A DNA stretch of 64,000 bases from Undibacterium pigrum (GTDB taxonomy: Bacteria > Pseudomonadota > Gammaproteobacteria > Burkholderiales > Burkholderiaceae_D), in the NCBI RefSeq assembly GCF_003201815.1, contig NZ_QJKB01000001.1, positions 682,001 to 746,000 on the forward strand, given 5' to 3'. Positions 47,783 to 57,563 of the stretch are shown one piece after another; the stretch's first letter is position 1, and each line of letters opens with the position of its first letter. Below the pieces are notes generated by a model. That model was not told the DNA's origin and did not search any database. It saw only the letters and a list, made by a program, of their open reading frames with translations. A program made the position numbers and the translations under genes.

Positions 47783-48181
47783 TTAAGCGCGGGGAGGTCG
47801 TTCGAGGCCATCACTGATATGGCCGAAATGAGAAGAAAAAACCAGACTGATTTTTTCTGATGAAGGAGTGGAAACGAGGGGAATTGCAGAATTAGTCACA
47901 AGTGCGGCACCAACGCAGCATGAAGCACAAGCACTGCACTTGTCTTTCATCACTTTGGTGACAGGTGACGCTTTGGATACAGAGTGGTTAGAGACTTTAT
48001 CATTACTACTGTGCTGATGTTCATGTTGCCCAACTTGAGCATGATCGTGATCATGCTGCTCACCGGGCAGTACATGGTGATGTTCCGTGTTGCAGTTCAC
48101 CATAGCTGCTGCTGCGAAGCCCTGGAAGGGTATCGCCACAAACATGATGCACAGCAGAAATAGTCGGAACAGCTTTTTCAT
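47783..48181 (-). CDS. His-rich exported protein with Cys cluster
   Basis: 132 aa. A signal peptide (LFLLCIMFVAIPFQGFAAA) is followed by a His-rich segment (HHHVLPGEQHDHDHAQVGQHEHQH) broken by charged residues, a CSACASCC cluster and a C-terminal ISDGLERPPRA. The tail is familiar from small proteins next to copper and cobalt-zinc-cadmium genes in this group. Metal binding is inferred from the His and Cys content. No good ribosome binding site is seen. Confidence 0.7.
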   Translation of the reverse strand: MKKLFRLFLLCIMFVAIPFQGFAAAAMVNCNTEHHHVLPGEQHDHDHAQVGQHEHQHSSNDKVSNHSVSKASPVTKVMKDKCSACASCCVGAALVTNSAIPLVSTPSSEKISLVFSSHFGHISDGLERPPRA

Positions 48182-48216
48182 GTGAATGATTATAGCTCAA
48201 ATTATTCTAGGTGTTA

Positions 48217-48236
48217 CTCCCCATCAAAATGGGGAG
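48217..48236. terminator. 8-bp hairpin between small copper genes
   Basis: CTCCCCAT and ATGGGGAG pair with a 4-base loop, 22 bases after the DUF305 gene stop. Without a T run it may be a processing or partial termination site. Confidence 0.4.
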
Positions 48237-48258
48237 CAAATACATAGATTTGAATCCG

Positions 48259-48714
48259 TTATTTACCTAGCTGACTGGAGCTCATGCTGGCCTCATGTTT
48301 TTTGAGCCAGGTATCGAATTCGGCCATTTCCTTCTTTTGCGCGGCGATGATTTTAGACGCCATTTTTTTCAACTGAGGGTCTTTCCCTTGCTTGAGTTCG
48401 ATTTCGGCCATATCAATCGCTCCTTGATGATGTTCTTTCATCATCATGGCGAAATCATGGTCGGTATTACCAGACATACTCATGGAAGACATTTTTTGTT
48501 GCATTCCTTCCATCGATTTCTTGATCGCCATGTCTTTGTTTTCAGCCATGGCATTACTATGCATGGAGGCATTGCCTGCTGGTTTGGAATCGGAGGAATT
48601 CATCTGTGCGCTGGCGATCAAAGGCATACTGATGCTGGAAACGACGCAGGCCAAAATGAAACTACGTACGTGAGGTGATTTCTTAGCCGGGGCTGGCTGA
48701 CGATTTTGTGTCAT
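48259..48714 (-). CDS. DUF305 periplasmic protein
   Basis: 151 aa with AAAAGGA upstream of the ATG. An exported N-terminus (FILACVVSSISMPLIASA) is followed by a Met-rich linker and the DUF305 core: DHDFAMMMKEHHQGAIDMAEIELKQGKDPQLKKMASKIIAAQKKE, in which the HH and the Met residues are the likely metal ligands. DUF305 proteins such as CopM bind copper in the periplasm. It follows the Cys-rich protein gene by 12 bases. Confidence 0.88.
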   Translation of the reverse strand: MTQNRQPAPAKKSPHVRSFILACVVSSISMPLIASAQMNSSDSKPAGNASMHSNAMAENKDMAIKKSMEGMQQKMSSMSMSGNTDHDFAMMMKEHHQGAIDMAEIELKQGKDPQLKKMASKIIAAQKKEMAEFDTWLKKHEASMSSSQLGK

Positions 48715-48726
48715 GGTGTGTTCCTT

Positions 48727-49056
48727 TTATTGGTTGGCCATTGCGCGACAGCTATTTGCGCAATCACGGCAGACTTTTTCGCAATCACCCATTTGGTCCA
48801 ACTCGGCGCAACTATCAGCGCACGCTTCGCAAATTTCAGCACAAAGTGCACAATATTTTGCGCAAAATGCAGAACCTGACAATTGCAAATCAACTGAGGT
48901 TTGGCATATCTGAGCACAATTCATCATTAACCGGAAATGCGCAGGTTCGACATGCCTGCCGCCAGTATCAAGGCAATGGTTCATGGCGGTCTGTAGGCAG
49001 GTCTGATAGCATTTGTTGCAGGCATCAATGCAGGATTGCATGTCGTTCATATTCAT
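48727..49056 (-). CDS. Cys-rich four-helix-bundle copper-storage-like protein (Csp)
   Basis: 109 aa from the ATG at 49056, with AGGAG 6 bases upstream. It lacks a signal peptide, so it should be cytosolic. About 15 Cys residues are spaced along four helices (CIDACNKCYQTCLQTAMNHC, then CAQICQ, CAKYCALCAEICEACADSC, CEKVCRDCANSC), the pattern of Csp copper-storage proteins, whose Cys line the inside of the bundle and hold many Cu(I). First gene of the minus-strand copper set. A dyad TGTAC/GTACA at 49154-49167 lies about 100 bases upstream and could be its operator. Confidence 0.88.
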   Translation of the reverse strand: MNMNDMQSCIDACNKCYQTCLQTAMNHCLDTGGRHVEPAHFRLMMNCAQICQTSVDLQLSGSAFCAKYCALCAEICEACADSCAELDQMGDCEKVCRDCANSCRAMANQ

Positions 49057-49379
49057 CGTTTTCTCCTGGCGGTACCCAACAACTTGCTCTCTCCTAATTG
49101 GATCAAAATAAAGATGTTGAGGATTCATGATAAAACGGTGACAACATTTATACTGTACGTTAGTACACATAGCGTTTTGCTGCTGTCGGGAGTATCTAGA
49201 CGATCAAATGGTGAAGTGAGTATGTCAGCAAGTCGTTTCAGGAGCAGCTTGTTTAGAACGTGGCGTTATCTGTTCTATGAACGCTAACGGTAGAGTTATC
49301 CATATAATTAATCAGTTACGGGAAATCTTACCTTGTCTACCACTGGCGTTGTGTATATCTGGAAACAAAGTCGATAGCG
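49057..49379. other. Intergenic region upstream of the Csp gene
   Basis: About 320 bases without a supported gene. It contains a TGTAC-4-GTACA dyad near 49154-49167, and the sequence then runs into transposase debris. Confidence 0.4.
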
Positions 49380-49541
49380 GACACTAATGATTAAAGCGGC
49401 CTGCGATTTTTGATTGAAATTTTCAGCAAACAAGGCAGGTGAAACATAGCCTAGACGTGAGTGACGTCGCTGGCGATTATAAAAGCTTTCGATGTATTCT
49501 TGAAAAGCAGTCTATGCATCAGCACGGCTTGGATATTGTTT
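49380..49541 (-). pseudogene. IS3-family transposase remnant (OrfB C-terminus)
   Basis: Translated on the minus strand, this stretch gives YIESFYNRQRRHSRLGYVSPALF, the hallmark end of IS3-family OrfB transposases. The frame is broken by a TAG at 49512-49514 just upstream, and nothing of the catalytic DDE core remains. It marks an old insertion at the boundary between the two copper clusters. Confidence 0.85.
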
Positions 49542-49608
49542 GTGATATATCCATCACCTCGCTCGGATAAGGTCTGCATTTTCCTATCCGATTCAGCCTA
49601 TTGATTCG

Positions 49609-50094
49609 CTAAAGGTGCATAACACGCGCTCTAAGCTCTATCAACCCTTCCATGATTGGGCATGTAGGCTGATGCTCAACTGAGAACAAGTTCGCCAGGC
49701 GCTCCAGGACGCGCTCCATTGCCTGAATTCCATCGGTGCGTGATGTCAGTTCTTTGGGTTGAGCCAGGGCAATGCTGTTTACCTCCACGCTCACGCGATG
49801 CATATCTTGCCACAGGGAGAGCAGTCTGGCGACCTCGTTCATGCCGAAGCCCAGGACGTGCGCTCGCCGAGCAAAACGCAGTACGATGACATCCTCCTGC
49901 GTATAGCGACGCGAGGAAGCGTTGGCTACTTCTGCACCCCGAATCAGACCACGTCCCTCGCAATGACGCACAAGTCTTTCCGAGACACCAGCGCGTGCTG
50001 TGATCTCGTCGATTGCCAATCCTTGCTCATTGCCGGCAATCATCGGTCGGGGCTTGACAGCACTCTTGTGCGGCGCGTGAATACGGTTGTTCAT
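49609..50094 (-). CDS. Degenerate CueR-like MerR family regulator
   Basis: 161 aa from the ATG at 50094, with AGAGG 4 bases upstream. It aligns with copper regulators of the MerR family over its length (helix-turn-helix near 28-55, FGMNEVARLLSLWQDMHR, C-terminal CPIMEGL). Two features are off. The recognition segment reads RHCEGRGLI instead of RYYEQIGLI. The first metal Cys is replaced: LANLFSVEHQPTC against LANNCHGDDRPDC in the intact CueR of this window. Copper sensing is therefore doubtful. Confidence 0.78.
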   Translation of the reverse strand: MNNRIHAPHKSAVKPRPMIAGNEQGLAIDEITARAGVSERLVRHCEGRGLIRGAEVANASSRRYTQEDVIVLRFARRAHVLGFGMNEVARLLSLWQDMHRVSVEVNSIALAQPKELTSRTDGIQAMERVLERLANLFSVEHQPTCPIMEGLIELRARVMHL

Positions 50095-50494
50095 GTGACC
50101 TCTTTCCTGTTGAACTGACTTGAAATTTCTTGTATACCATGCTGTCAAGGTCAAGCGCCTGAGAGCAGTCATGCGGCAATGAGTCCTTGTCGTACGTAGA
50201 CCCATCGCATCAGGGAGTCGTGGAATCTATGCCGGAACGTCCACGTGGCACCGCTCGCAGCTGCCCGACATTGCGTAATACCGAAATCTCGGGCAAGGCT
50301 GTCAATGTGAATCGTCGGAAGTTACGGCGCTGCCAGAACAGTTAGGACGAATTGCACAGGTCGCACTTGGCCACGATCCATAGCGCATACCGACCCGGAT
50401 GAAAGGAGCGTTGTGCGGAGTATCGGTTTGGATGGGATACCGGCCTTTGGTTCGTGATGTGACCCGTGCCCGTTAAGTCGGTCATCGCTTGGGA
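50095..50494. other. Intergenic region, probably decayed
   Basis: About 400 GC-rich bases. A promoter-like site of the MerR gene lies near 50124-50154. No full gene is seen. A minus-strand fragment near 50344-50380 reads IVAKCDLCNSS and may be a gene relic, but I cannot identify it. Confidence 0.4.
50124..50154 (-). promoter_or_regulatory. Weak MerR-type promoter before the degenerate regulator
   Basis: TTGACC at 50149-50154 is followed by a 19-base spacer with CTTG/CAAG half sites, but the -10 position (GAAATT) is poor. It shares the TTGACCTT start with the other two copper promoters here. Confidence 0.35.
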
Positions 50495-50689
50495 TCACTG
50501 CTTGTCCGGGTACCCGGCCTCAATAAGTACCGCGAGGAAAGCGCTCTCATTTACGGCGCTATCGACCCGAACTTCACGCGCTGGCGGGTCAGTTTCGATG
50601 CGGGCTTGCGGGTCGACGCTCAACAGCGCCTTGGTGACGGACTTTGCGCAGCCGCCGCAGGTCATGTTTGGAATGTAGAAACGATGCAT
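50495..50689 (-). CDS. copZ: CopZ-like heavy-metal-associated domain protein
   Basis: 64 aa. A single HMA domain with the metal motif MTCGGC (residues 9-14) and the usual beta-alpha-beta pattern (SVTKALLSVDPQARIETDP, then EVRVDSAVNESAFLAVLIEAGYP). Free HMA proteins carry Cu(I) in the cytosol to P-type ATPases and regulators. It stands alone behind its own MerR-type promoter. Confidence 0.88.
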   Translation of the reverse strand: MHRFYIPNMTCGGCAKSVTKALLSVDPQARIETDPPAREVRVDSAVNESAFLAVLIEAGYPDKQ

Positions 50690-50721
50690 CTTGATCTCCT
50701 AGTTGGTTACTGTGTCTGACT

Positions 50722-50752
50722 AATATGAGGCTTGACAGTGTGGTAAGGTCAA
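50722..50752 (-). promoter_or_regulatory. CueR/MerR-type promoter of the copZ-like gene
   Basis: On the minus strand TTGACC at 50747-50752 and CATATT at 50722-50727 are exactly 19 bases apart. The spacer has an imperfect dyad. This spacing is typical of CueR-controlled genes. Confidence 0.6.
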
Positions 50753-50902
50753 ACGCTTTTTAGCGAAATTTTTTAATTCGACTTCAATGGCGAAATTCTA
50801 GCCCCCGCGTTTGAGCAAACCAGAGAAGGGATGACCATCGAAGAATGCTGACTGGGCTGGACAACAACCATGCTGAAAAAGCTTGTGCGCGTTCACCTCA
50901 GC

Positions 50903-51394
50903 TCACGAATCAGTCACCATAGCGGCTCGATGGCGTGACGAGGCGGGTGTATCGCCCCCAAATCGAGGCGTTCTATGTGGAGCCTGTTCCGCCGCCGCTG
51001 CGGTGGTCGGTTCAGCCAAATCCGCAATGATCGGGCAATCAGGGCGGTCGTCACCGTGGCAGTTATTCGCAAGGTGTTCTAGCGTTTGCGCCATCGCTTG
51101 CAATTCGGCAATCTTCGCCTTCAGCCCGGCGACATGGGAAAGCGCCATTGCTTTGACGTCGGAGCTCGCACGATCACGGTCGCGCCACAACACCAGTAGT
51201 TCCGAGATCTGTTCGACAGAAAAGCCAAGGTCACGTGCGCGACGGATGTAGCGAAAGCAGTGCACGTCTGCCGAGCTATAATGTCGGTATCCTGCATCAG
51301 AGCGACTAACTTGCGGAATCAAACCAATCTGTTCATAGTAGCGAATCATCTTCGCCGAGACACCGGATAACTTGGCTGCTTGACCGATATTCAT
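50903..51394 (-). CDS. cueR: CueR, Cu(I)-responsive MerR family regulator
   Basis: 163 aa from the second of two adjacent ATGs (AGGAG 6-7 bases upstream). The helix-turn-helix is canonical (NIGQAAKLSGVSAKMIRYYEQIGLI), followed by the dimer helix and the metal loop NNCHGDDRPDCPII, with the two Cys separated by seven residues as in CueR, which selects +1 ions. The C-terminal tail after 125 is longer than usual. It is the last gene of the second copper operon, so it is probably controlled by the CueR promoter at 55388-55418. Confidence 0.92.
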   Translation of the reverse strand: MNIGQAAKLSGVSAKMIRYYEQIGLIPQVSRSDAGYRHYSSADVHCFRYIRRARDLGFSVEQISELLVLWRDRDRASSDVKAMALSHVAGLKAKIAELQAMAQTLEHLANNCHGDDRPDCPIIADLAEPTTAAAAEQAPHRTPRFGGDTPASSRHRAAMVTDS

Positions 51395-51444
51395 CATTCT
51401 CTCCTTTTAGGGAACAAATCAAATACTACCCGGAAAACCGGGGG

Positions 51445-52467
51445 TTACCTACGTACCGATGCTTCTCCGGGCGTAAAGCACGCATCGGCATGCAGGTTCT
51501 CAGACCGCAGCCCGCGTGCCGTAAAGATCTGCATAGCTTTTTCGACCATCGGTGGTGGCCCTGCGACATATGCTTTCCAGCCATCAAGATCCTGCAGATC
51601 CTTGGCGACGGCATCTGTCACGAAGCCGGTGCGCCAGCGCGCGCCCACAGGAGCATCGGAGAGGACGGGCGTGAAGGTCAGGTTGGAGTGGCGTTGTGCC
51701 AGGCCCTCGAAATGGTTGATGAGATAGAGATCGCGCTCGCTGCGTGCGCCGAAATAGACATGGATCGGCTGCTTCATACTGCGTGCAATGGCCGTCTCGA
51801 CGATCCCTTTGATCGGTGCAAGACCCGAGCCGCCGGCAACGCATAGGATCGGCCCAGTATGCTGCTCGCGCAGATAGGAAGAGCCGAATGGCCCTTCGAC
51901 CATCACCGGATCGCCGAGCTTCAACTGCGTGTGGATGCGCTGGGTCGCGGCCCCACTGGGCACTCGGCGGATGTAGAATTCGAGCGCTCGCTCGCCAGAC
52001 CCGCTTGCCATTGAATAGTCGCGTGTGGGAGTGCCCGGAAACGTGAGCCGAGCGTATTGGCCCGCCGTAAAGGCCATCGGATCGGCTCCGTCAATGAAGA
52101 GCTGGATATGGTTGATGTCGTGTGTAGCGTCTGCTATCGCTGTCACACGGCCTTTTAGACGGCGGCGCGGATGGGATGGAGTCCCTTCGTCGCCGTCAAG
52201 CCAGGCGACAATCGCATTCGTTGTAGGGATCGCGCGGCAGGCGAGGATCAGCCCCTGCTCCTTCTCCTCATTCGAGAGCGCGAAACGGCTGTGTTCGAGA
52301 AGATCGACCGCTCCGCTGACGAGGCGCGACTTACAGGACCCGCACCTCCCGGAGCGGCAGCCATGCGGATAGGCGATGCCGTCAGCGAGTGCCGCTTCCA
52401 GGATTGTGACGCCCTCCGGAATCGAGATGGTGCGTCCGGCCTGGCGTATATCGACATGTTTCGTCAT
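51445..52467 (-). CDS. 2Fe-2S/FAD/NAD(P)H oxidoreductase
   Basis: 340 aa. Residues about 1-90 form a plant-type ferredoxin domain with CRSGRCGSCKSRL and a fourth Cys in ILACRA. Residues about 100-195 are an FAD domain (RDYSMAS, GPFGSSYL). Residues about 200-330 form the NAD(P)H domain (LCVAGGSGLAPIKGIVE and YVAGPPPMVEKAM). It resembles phenol-hydroxylase or CDP-6-deoxyglucoseen reductases. Inside a copper operon it may reduce Cu(II) or a thiol partner; that role is inference. The gene is very GC-rich compared with the cus region. Confidence 0.88.
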   Translation of the reverse strand: MTKHVDIRQAGRTISIPEGVTILEAALADGIAYPHGCRSGRCGSCKSRLVSGAVDLLEHSRFALSNEEKEQGLILACRAIPTTNAIVAWLDGDEGTPSHPRRRLKGRVTAIADATHDINHIQLFIDGADPMAFTAGQYARLTFPGTPTRDYSMASGSGERALEFYIRRVPSGAATQRIHTQLKLGDPVMVEGPFGSSYLREQHTGPILCVAGGSGLAPIKGIVETAIARSMKQPIHVYFGARSERDLYLINHFEGLAQRHSNLTFTPVLSDAPVGARWRTGFVTDAVAKDLQDLDGWKAYVAGPPPMVEKAMQIFTARGLRSENLHADACFTPGEASVRR

Positions 52468-52476
52468 GGTTCTCTC

Positions 52477-52743
52477 TCAGGCGGCATGGGACAGACCAAG
52501 CGCCACAGCCAGGCCCGGTTTTTGCGACGGGAACGTGCCGTAGAAGACCTTCTCACCCACCAAGGTGATCGGTGCGACACGTAGACCAGTGCACGCTTTG
52601 GCTTTTGCCATTATCTTGCGGTCGGAGAGGTCGTATTCTTCGAACTCTATCTCCTCTCTCTTAAGCCAAGCCTTCAACACCCAGTCGTCAGGGCAAGTCG
52701 GTGTCGTGTAGATAATTACTTGTTGATGAGATGCGCTAGCCAT
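52477..52743 (-). CDS. Glutaredoxin-family protein, monothiol-like
   Basis: 88 aa from the ATG at 52743, with GGAGG 5 bases upstream. Thioredoxin-fold start IIYTTPTCPDDWVLKAWL: the site has one Cys (CPDD) instead of CxxC. The cis-Pro segment is RVAPITLVGEKVFYG. Another Cys lies at KACTG. It lies between copA and the reductase with 9-base spacing to the reductase, so it may be the electron or copper partner of that enzyme. Confidence 0.8.
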   Translation of the reverse strand: MASASHQQVIIYTTPTCPDDWVLKAWLKREEIEFEEYDLSDRKIMAKAKACTGLRVAPITLVGEKVFYGTFPSQKPGLAVALGLSHAA

Positions 52744-52798
52744 TACGGCCTCCTCAATCTTGTATTGGTGTTCAGTTAGGTGGTACATCGACCCAGGA

Positions 52799-55354
<2,556 letters not shown>

Positions 55355-55387
55355 TGAACTACCCCTTAAATGTTTTGGTTGAAGAGA

Positions 55388-55418
55388 AGCTTAGACCTTC
55401 CCACGATAGGAAGGTCAA
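55388..55418 (-). promoter_or_regulatory. CueR promoter of the second copper operon
   Basis: On the minus strand TTGACC (-35) and TAAGCT (-10) are 19 bases apart. The dyad GACCTTCC/GGAAGGTC is perfect with a 7-base centre, matching the CueR consensus. It drives copA, the glutaredoxin gene, the reductase gene and cueR itself. Confidence 0.9.
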
Positions 55419-55489
55419 GGCCTATGTATGATTTATTTCATGACAAGCAAGTTCGAATTGCCGTCAGCGCCATTACAGTAGTGATCCTT

Positions 55490-55790
55490 CTGCGCGCAAA
55501 TCTCCCATCCCCGCACAGCGCCTTGTAGATGCGGACAACGGCAAGCCGTTGGAGCGTGCGAGAGACTACCAACGCACGCCGACTTGCAAAGTCGGACTGT
55601 TCGGCTTCGAGCACCTCCAGGTAGATGCCTTCACCTGCTGACAATCGCACGCGGGCAAGACGAGCCGCCTCACAATTTGCCGCTGACTCAAGCAGACGCA
55701 GCCCAAGCGTGCTGCCCGCGGCGCCATAGGCTTTGAAGGCATCGTCGGTTTCCTACAGTGCGGGCAACACGGTACCCATCTTCAAAACGG
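55490..55790 (-). pseudogene. 3' fragment of an outer-membrane efflux lipoprotein gene
   Basis: On the minus strand the frame reads DDAFKAYGAAGSTLGLRLLE, then LSAGEGIYLEVLEAEQSDFA and AVVRIYKAL, the C-terminal end of NodT/CusC-type channels. A TAG at 55753-55755 interrupts the frame where homologues have Glu, and the N-terminal two thirds are missing. Confidence 0.8.
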
Positions 55791-56057
55791 GACGGTTATC
55801 CGGTTTGCTGCGAATCTTTGCGTAGTCATCGAAATTCGTGGGCGGACATGATCAGAGTTAGAGCTTTGAAGCAAACCACAGGTGGCTTTTTTCATGCGAC
55901 TGGGTGGCACAGGTGAAATGCGAATGACTGGCTTTTATGTGCGCGATTAAATGGTTTTATTTATGCGAATATGCAGGAAGTGGAAGGTGGATCAAATTAC
56001 AGGGGGAATTTTGCAAGAAAACGAACACATAAATGCCTAAAAGTACGAAATCTAGAA
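55791..56057. other. Non-coding stretch with a sharp change to AT-rich sequence
   Basis: The GC-rich mosaic ends here, and from about 55900 the sequence becomes AT-rich. I see no gene; the stretch looks like the outer part of a mobile-element end. Confidence 0.4.
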
Positions 56058-56185
56058 AATCTCATTTTATCTGACAGAAATGAAGAAAATCTCAACTATT
56101 GCGACAATCAATCTCAAGTTACGTGACAATTTTCTGTTAATCAGTGCGTTCTTTACCAATTTCAGTCTCAACTTCCGTGGCACTT
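56058..56185. repeat. Four copies of RTCTCA-N8-GRCA, candidate transposon end
   Basis: The core ATCTCA-N8-GACA starts at 56059, 56089 and 56111; a variant GTCTCA-N8-GGCA starts at 56165. All share the same orientation and spacing within the motif. Six bases after the last copy, clear cusA sequence begins. Repeated 20-22 bp binding sites at one end are typical of Tn7/Tn5053-like elements; no transposase gene is in the window. Confidence 0.6.
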
Positions 56186-56188
56186 TAT

Positions 56189-56788
56189 GCCAGGGAGGTC
56201 AAGTTGCCGGCAGCGTATTCGGTTACCTGGTCAGGTCAGTTTGAATACCTGGAACGCGCCACTGAAAAACTGAAGATCGTGGTGCCAGCGACCTTACTGA
56301 TTATCTTCGTTTTGCTCTATCTGATATTCAAACGTTTTGATGAAGCTGCGCTGATCATGGCGACCTTGCCCTTTGCTTTAGCGGGTGGAATTTGGCTGTT
56401 GTGGGCGCTTGGTCATAATCTGTCGGTCGCCAGTGGCGTCGGGTTTATCGCGCTCGCTGGAGTTTCGGCTGAATTCGGTGTGATCATGCTGCTGTATCTG
56501 AAACAGTCCTGGGAAAGCCGCGTCAGGGCAGGCAATGATACTCAGGAGGATTTGCTCGATGCCATCCGTGAAGCTGCGGTAATGCGGGTGCGGCCAAAGG
56601 CGATGACGGTTGCCGTCATCATCGCCGGGCTGGTGCCGATCATGTTTGGTACCGGAACCGGATCAGAAGTGATGCAAAGAATTGCTGCACCTATGGTCGG
56701 GGGGATGATCACAGCGCCCTTGTTGTCGATGTTTGTAGTGCCTGCTGTTTATTTATTATTAAGGCGGCAGAGGGACAAGAGTACTTAA
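56189..56788 (+). pseudogene. cusA: 3' fragment of a second cusA
   Basis: About 200 codons matching the last fifth of the intact CusA at 31562-34705 ([61 protein letters not shown]), closely similar but not identical. It lies on the opposite strand to the intact copy. No start region exists: homology begins right after the repeats at 56165-56182. It is a relic of a second Cus system cut by insertion. Confidence 0.88.
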
Positions 56789-56800
56789 GAGTTCTGAAGA

Positions 56801-56845
56801 GGGCCAAGAGCAATTCTCTCGATGAAGGAGATTTTGCTCTTGCCC
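56801..56845 (+). terminator. Hairpin after the cusA fragment
   Basis: GGGCCAAGAGCAA pairs with TTGCTCTTGCCC with one bulge over a 20-base loop. It is probably the original cusA terminator, though no T run follows. Confidence 0.45.
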
Positions 56846-56870
56846 AGACTTCTCGACTACGGCATCCAAA

Positions 56871-57035
56871 TCAAATGGATCTTTGATTTACACGTTTGGA
56901 CAATTCTTCAGCGATTTCTTTGCGTTCTCTATACCGAACCACGAGATAAGATGTAATGGCACACATCAGCAAGGTGAATTTCATCAGTTCTCCCATGACA
57001 GCGCTGAAAGCGGAAAATAAAGCATGCCAAGCCAT
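56871..57035 (-). CDS. 54-aa membrane protein directly downstream of pbrR
   Basis: A short gene found by reading the minus strand: ATG at 57035, stop at 56871. It starts 3 bases after the pbrR stop, so translation is probably coupled. The product has one membrane stretch (MKFTLLMCAITSYLVV, about residues 18-33) and a charged C-terminal helix (RYRERKEIAEELSKRV). I know no family for it. Its position suggests a role in lead/cadmium resistance. Confidence 0.6.
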   Translation of the reverse strand: MAWHALFSAFSAVMGELMKFTLLMCAITSYLVVRYRERKEIAEELSKRVNQRSI

Positions 57036-57038
57036 GAC

Positions 57039-57479
57039 TCATCCGGGTGTTTGATTGTTTATGGTATTTTTAACATGACAATCGCAATTGACCAACCCCT
57101 GCAAAATGCCGCAAGCCTGTACAGGTCGAGCACCTGAGCATTGCTCGCGCAGAGTATGCAGGTATTGCCTTAACTGCAACAGCGCTTCTACACGCACTTC
57201 CACTTGTCGGATATGAGTGTCCAGCAAGAGGTTGACATCTCCACAATCCTGCGTTGGATTGTCTCTCAGCGCTAACAATGCCCTAATCTCGTTCAATGCC
57301 ATATCAAGCGAACGACAATGGCGGATAAATTGCAAACGCTCAACATGCGCGTCACCGTACAGGCGGAAGTTTCCTCCGCTACGTGCTGGTTTCGGTAGTA
57401 GCCCCTCCTTTTCATAATAGCGGATGGTCACAACCTCGCACTGAGAGCGCTTGGCCAGGTCGCCAATTCTGATTTCCAT
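57039..57479 (-). CDS. pbrR: PbrR/CadR, Pb(II)/Cd(II)-responsive MerR family regulator
   Basis: 146 aa. The winged helix start IRIGDLAKRSQCEVVTIRYYEKEGLL is canonical. Cys residues sit at 14, 55, 79, 114, 123, 132 and 134, the set seen in PbrR. Cys79, Cys114 and Cys123 (QDCGDVN, EQCSGARPVQACGIL) form the metal site. It diverges from pbrA across an 84-base region that contains its operator, the usual arrangement. Confidence 0.92.
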   Translation of the reverse strand: MEIRIGDLAKRSQCEVVTIRYYEKEGLLPKPARSGGNFRLYGDAHVERLQFIRHCRSLDMALNEIRALLALRDNPTQDCGDVNLLLDTHIRQVEVRVEALLQLRQYLHTLREQCSGARPVQACGILQGLVNCDCHVKNTINNQTPG

Positions 57480-57499
57480 GCTTAATCTCCAATTATCAC

Positions 57500-57530
57500 T
57501 TGACTCTATAGCGACTATAGGGATTTTAAT
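57500..57530 (+). promoter_or_regulatory. PbrR/CadR-type promoter of pbrA
   Basis: TTGACT (-35) and TTTAAT (-10) are 19 bases apart, with the dyad CTATAGCGACTATAG between them. The CTCTATAG-type left half is the known start of PbrR, CadR and ZntR operators. Confidence 0.88.
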
Positions 57531-57563
57531 GGAGGTTGTATAGAATATTTTCAGGAGTTACTC

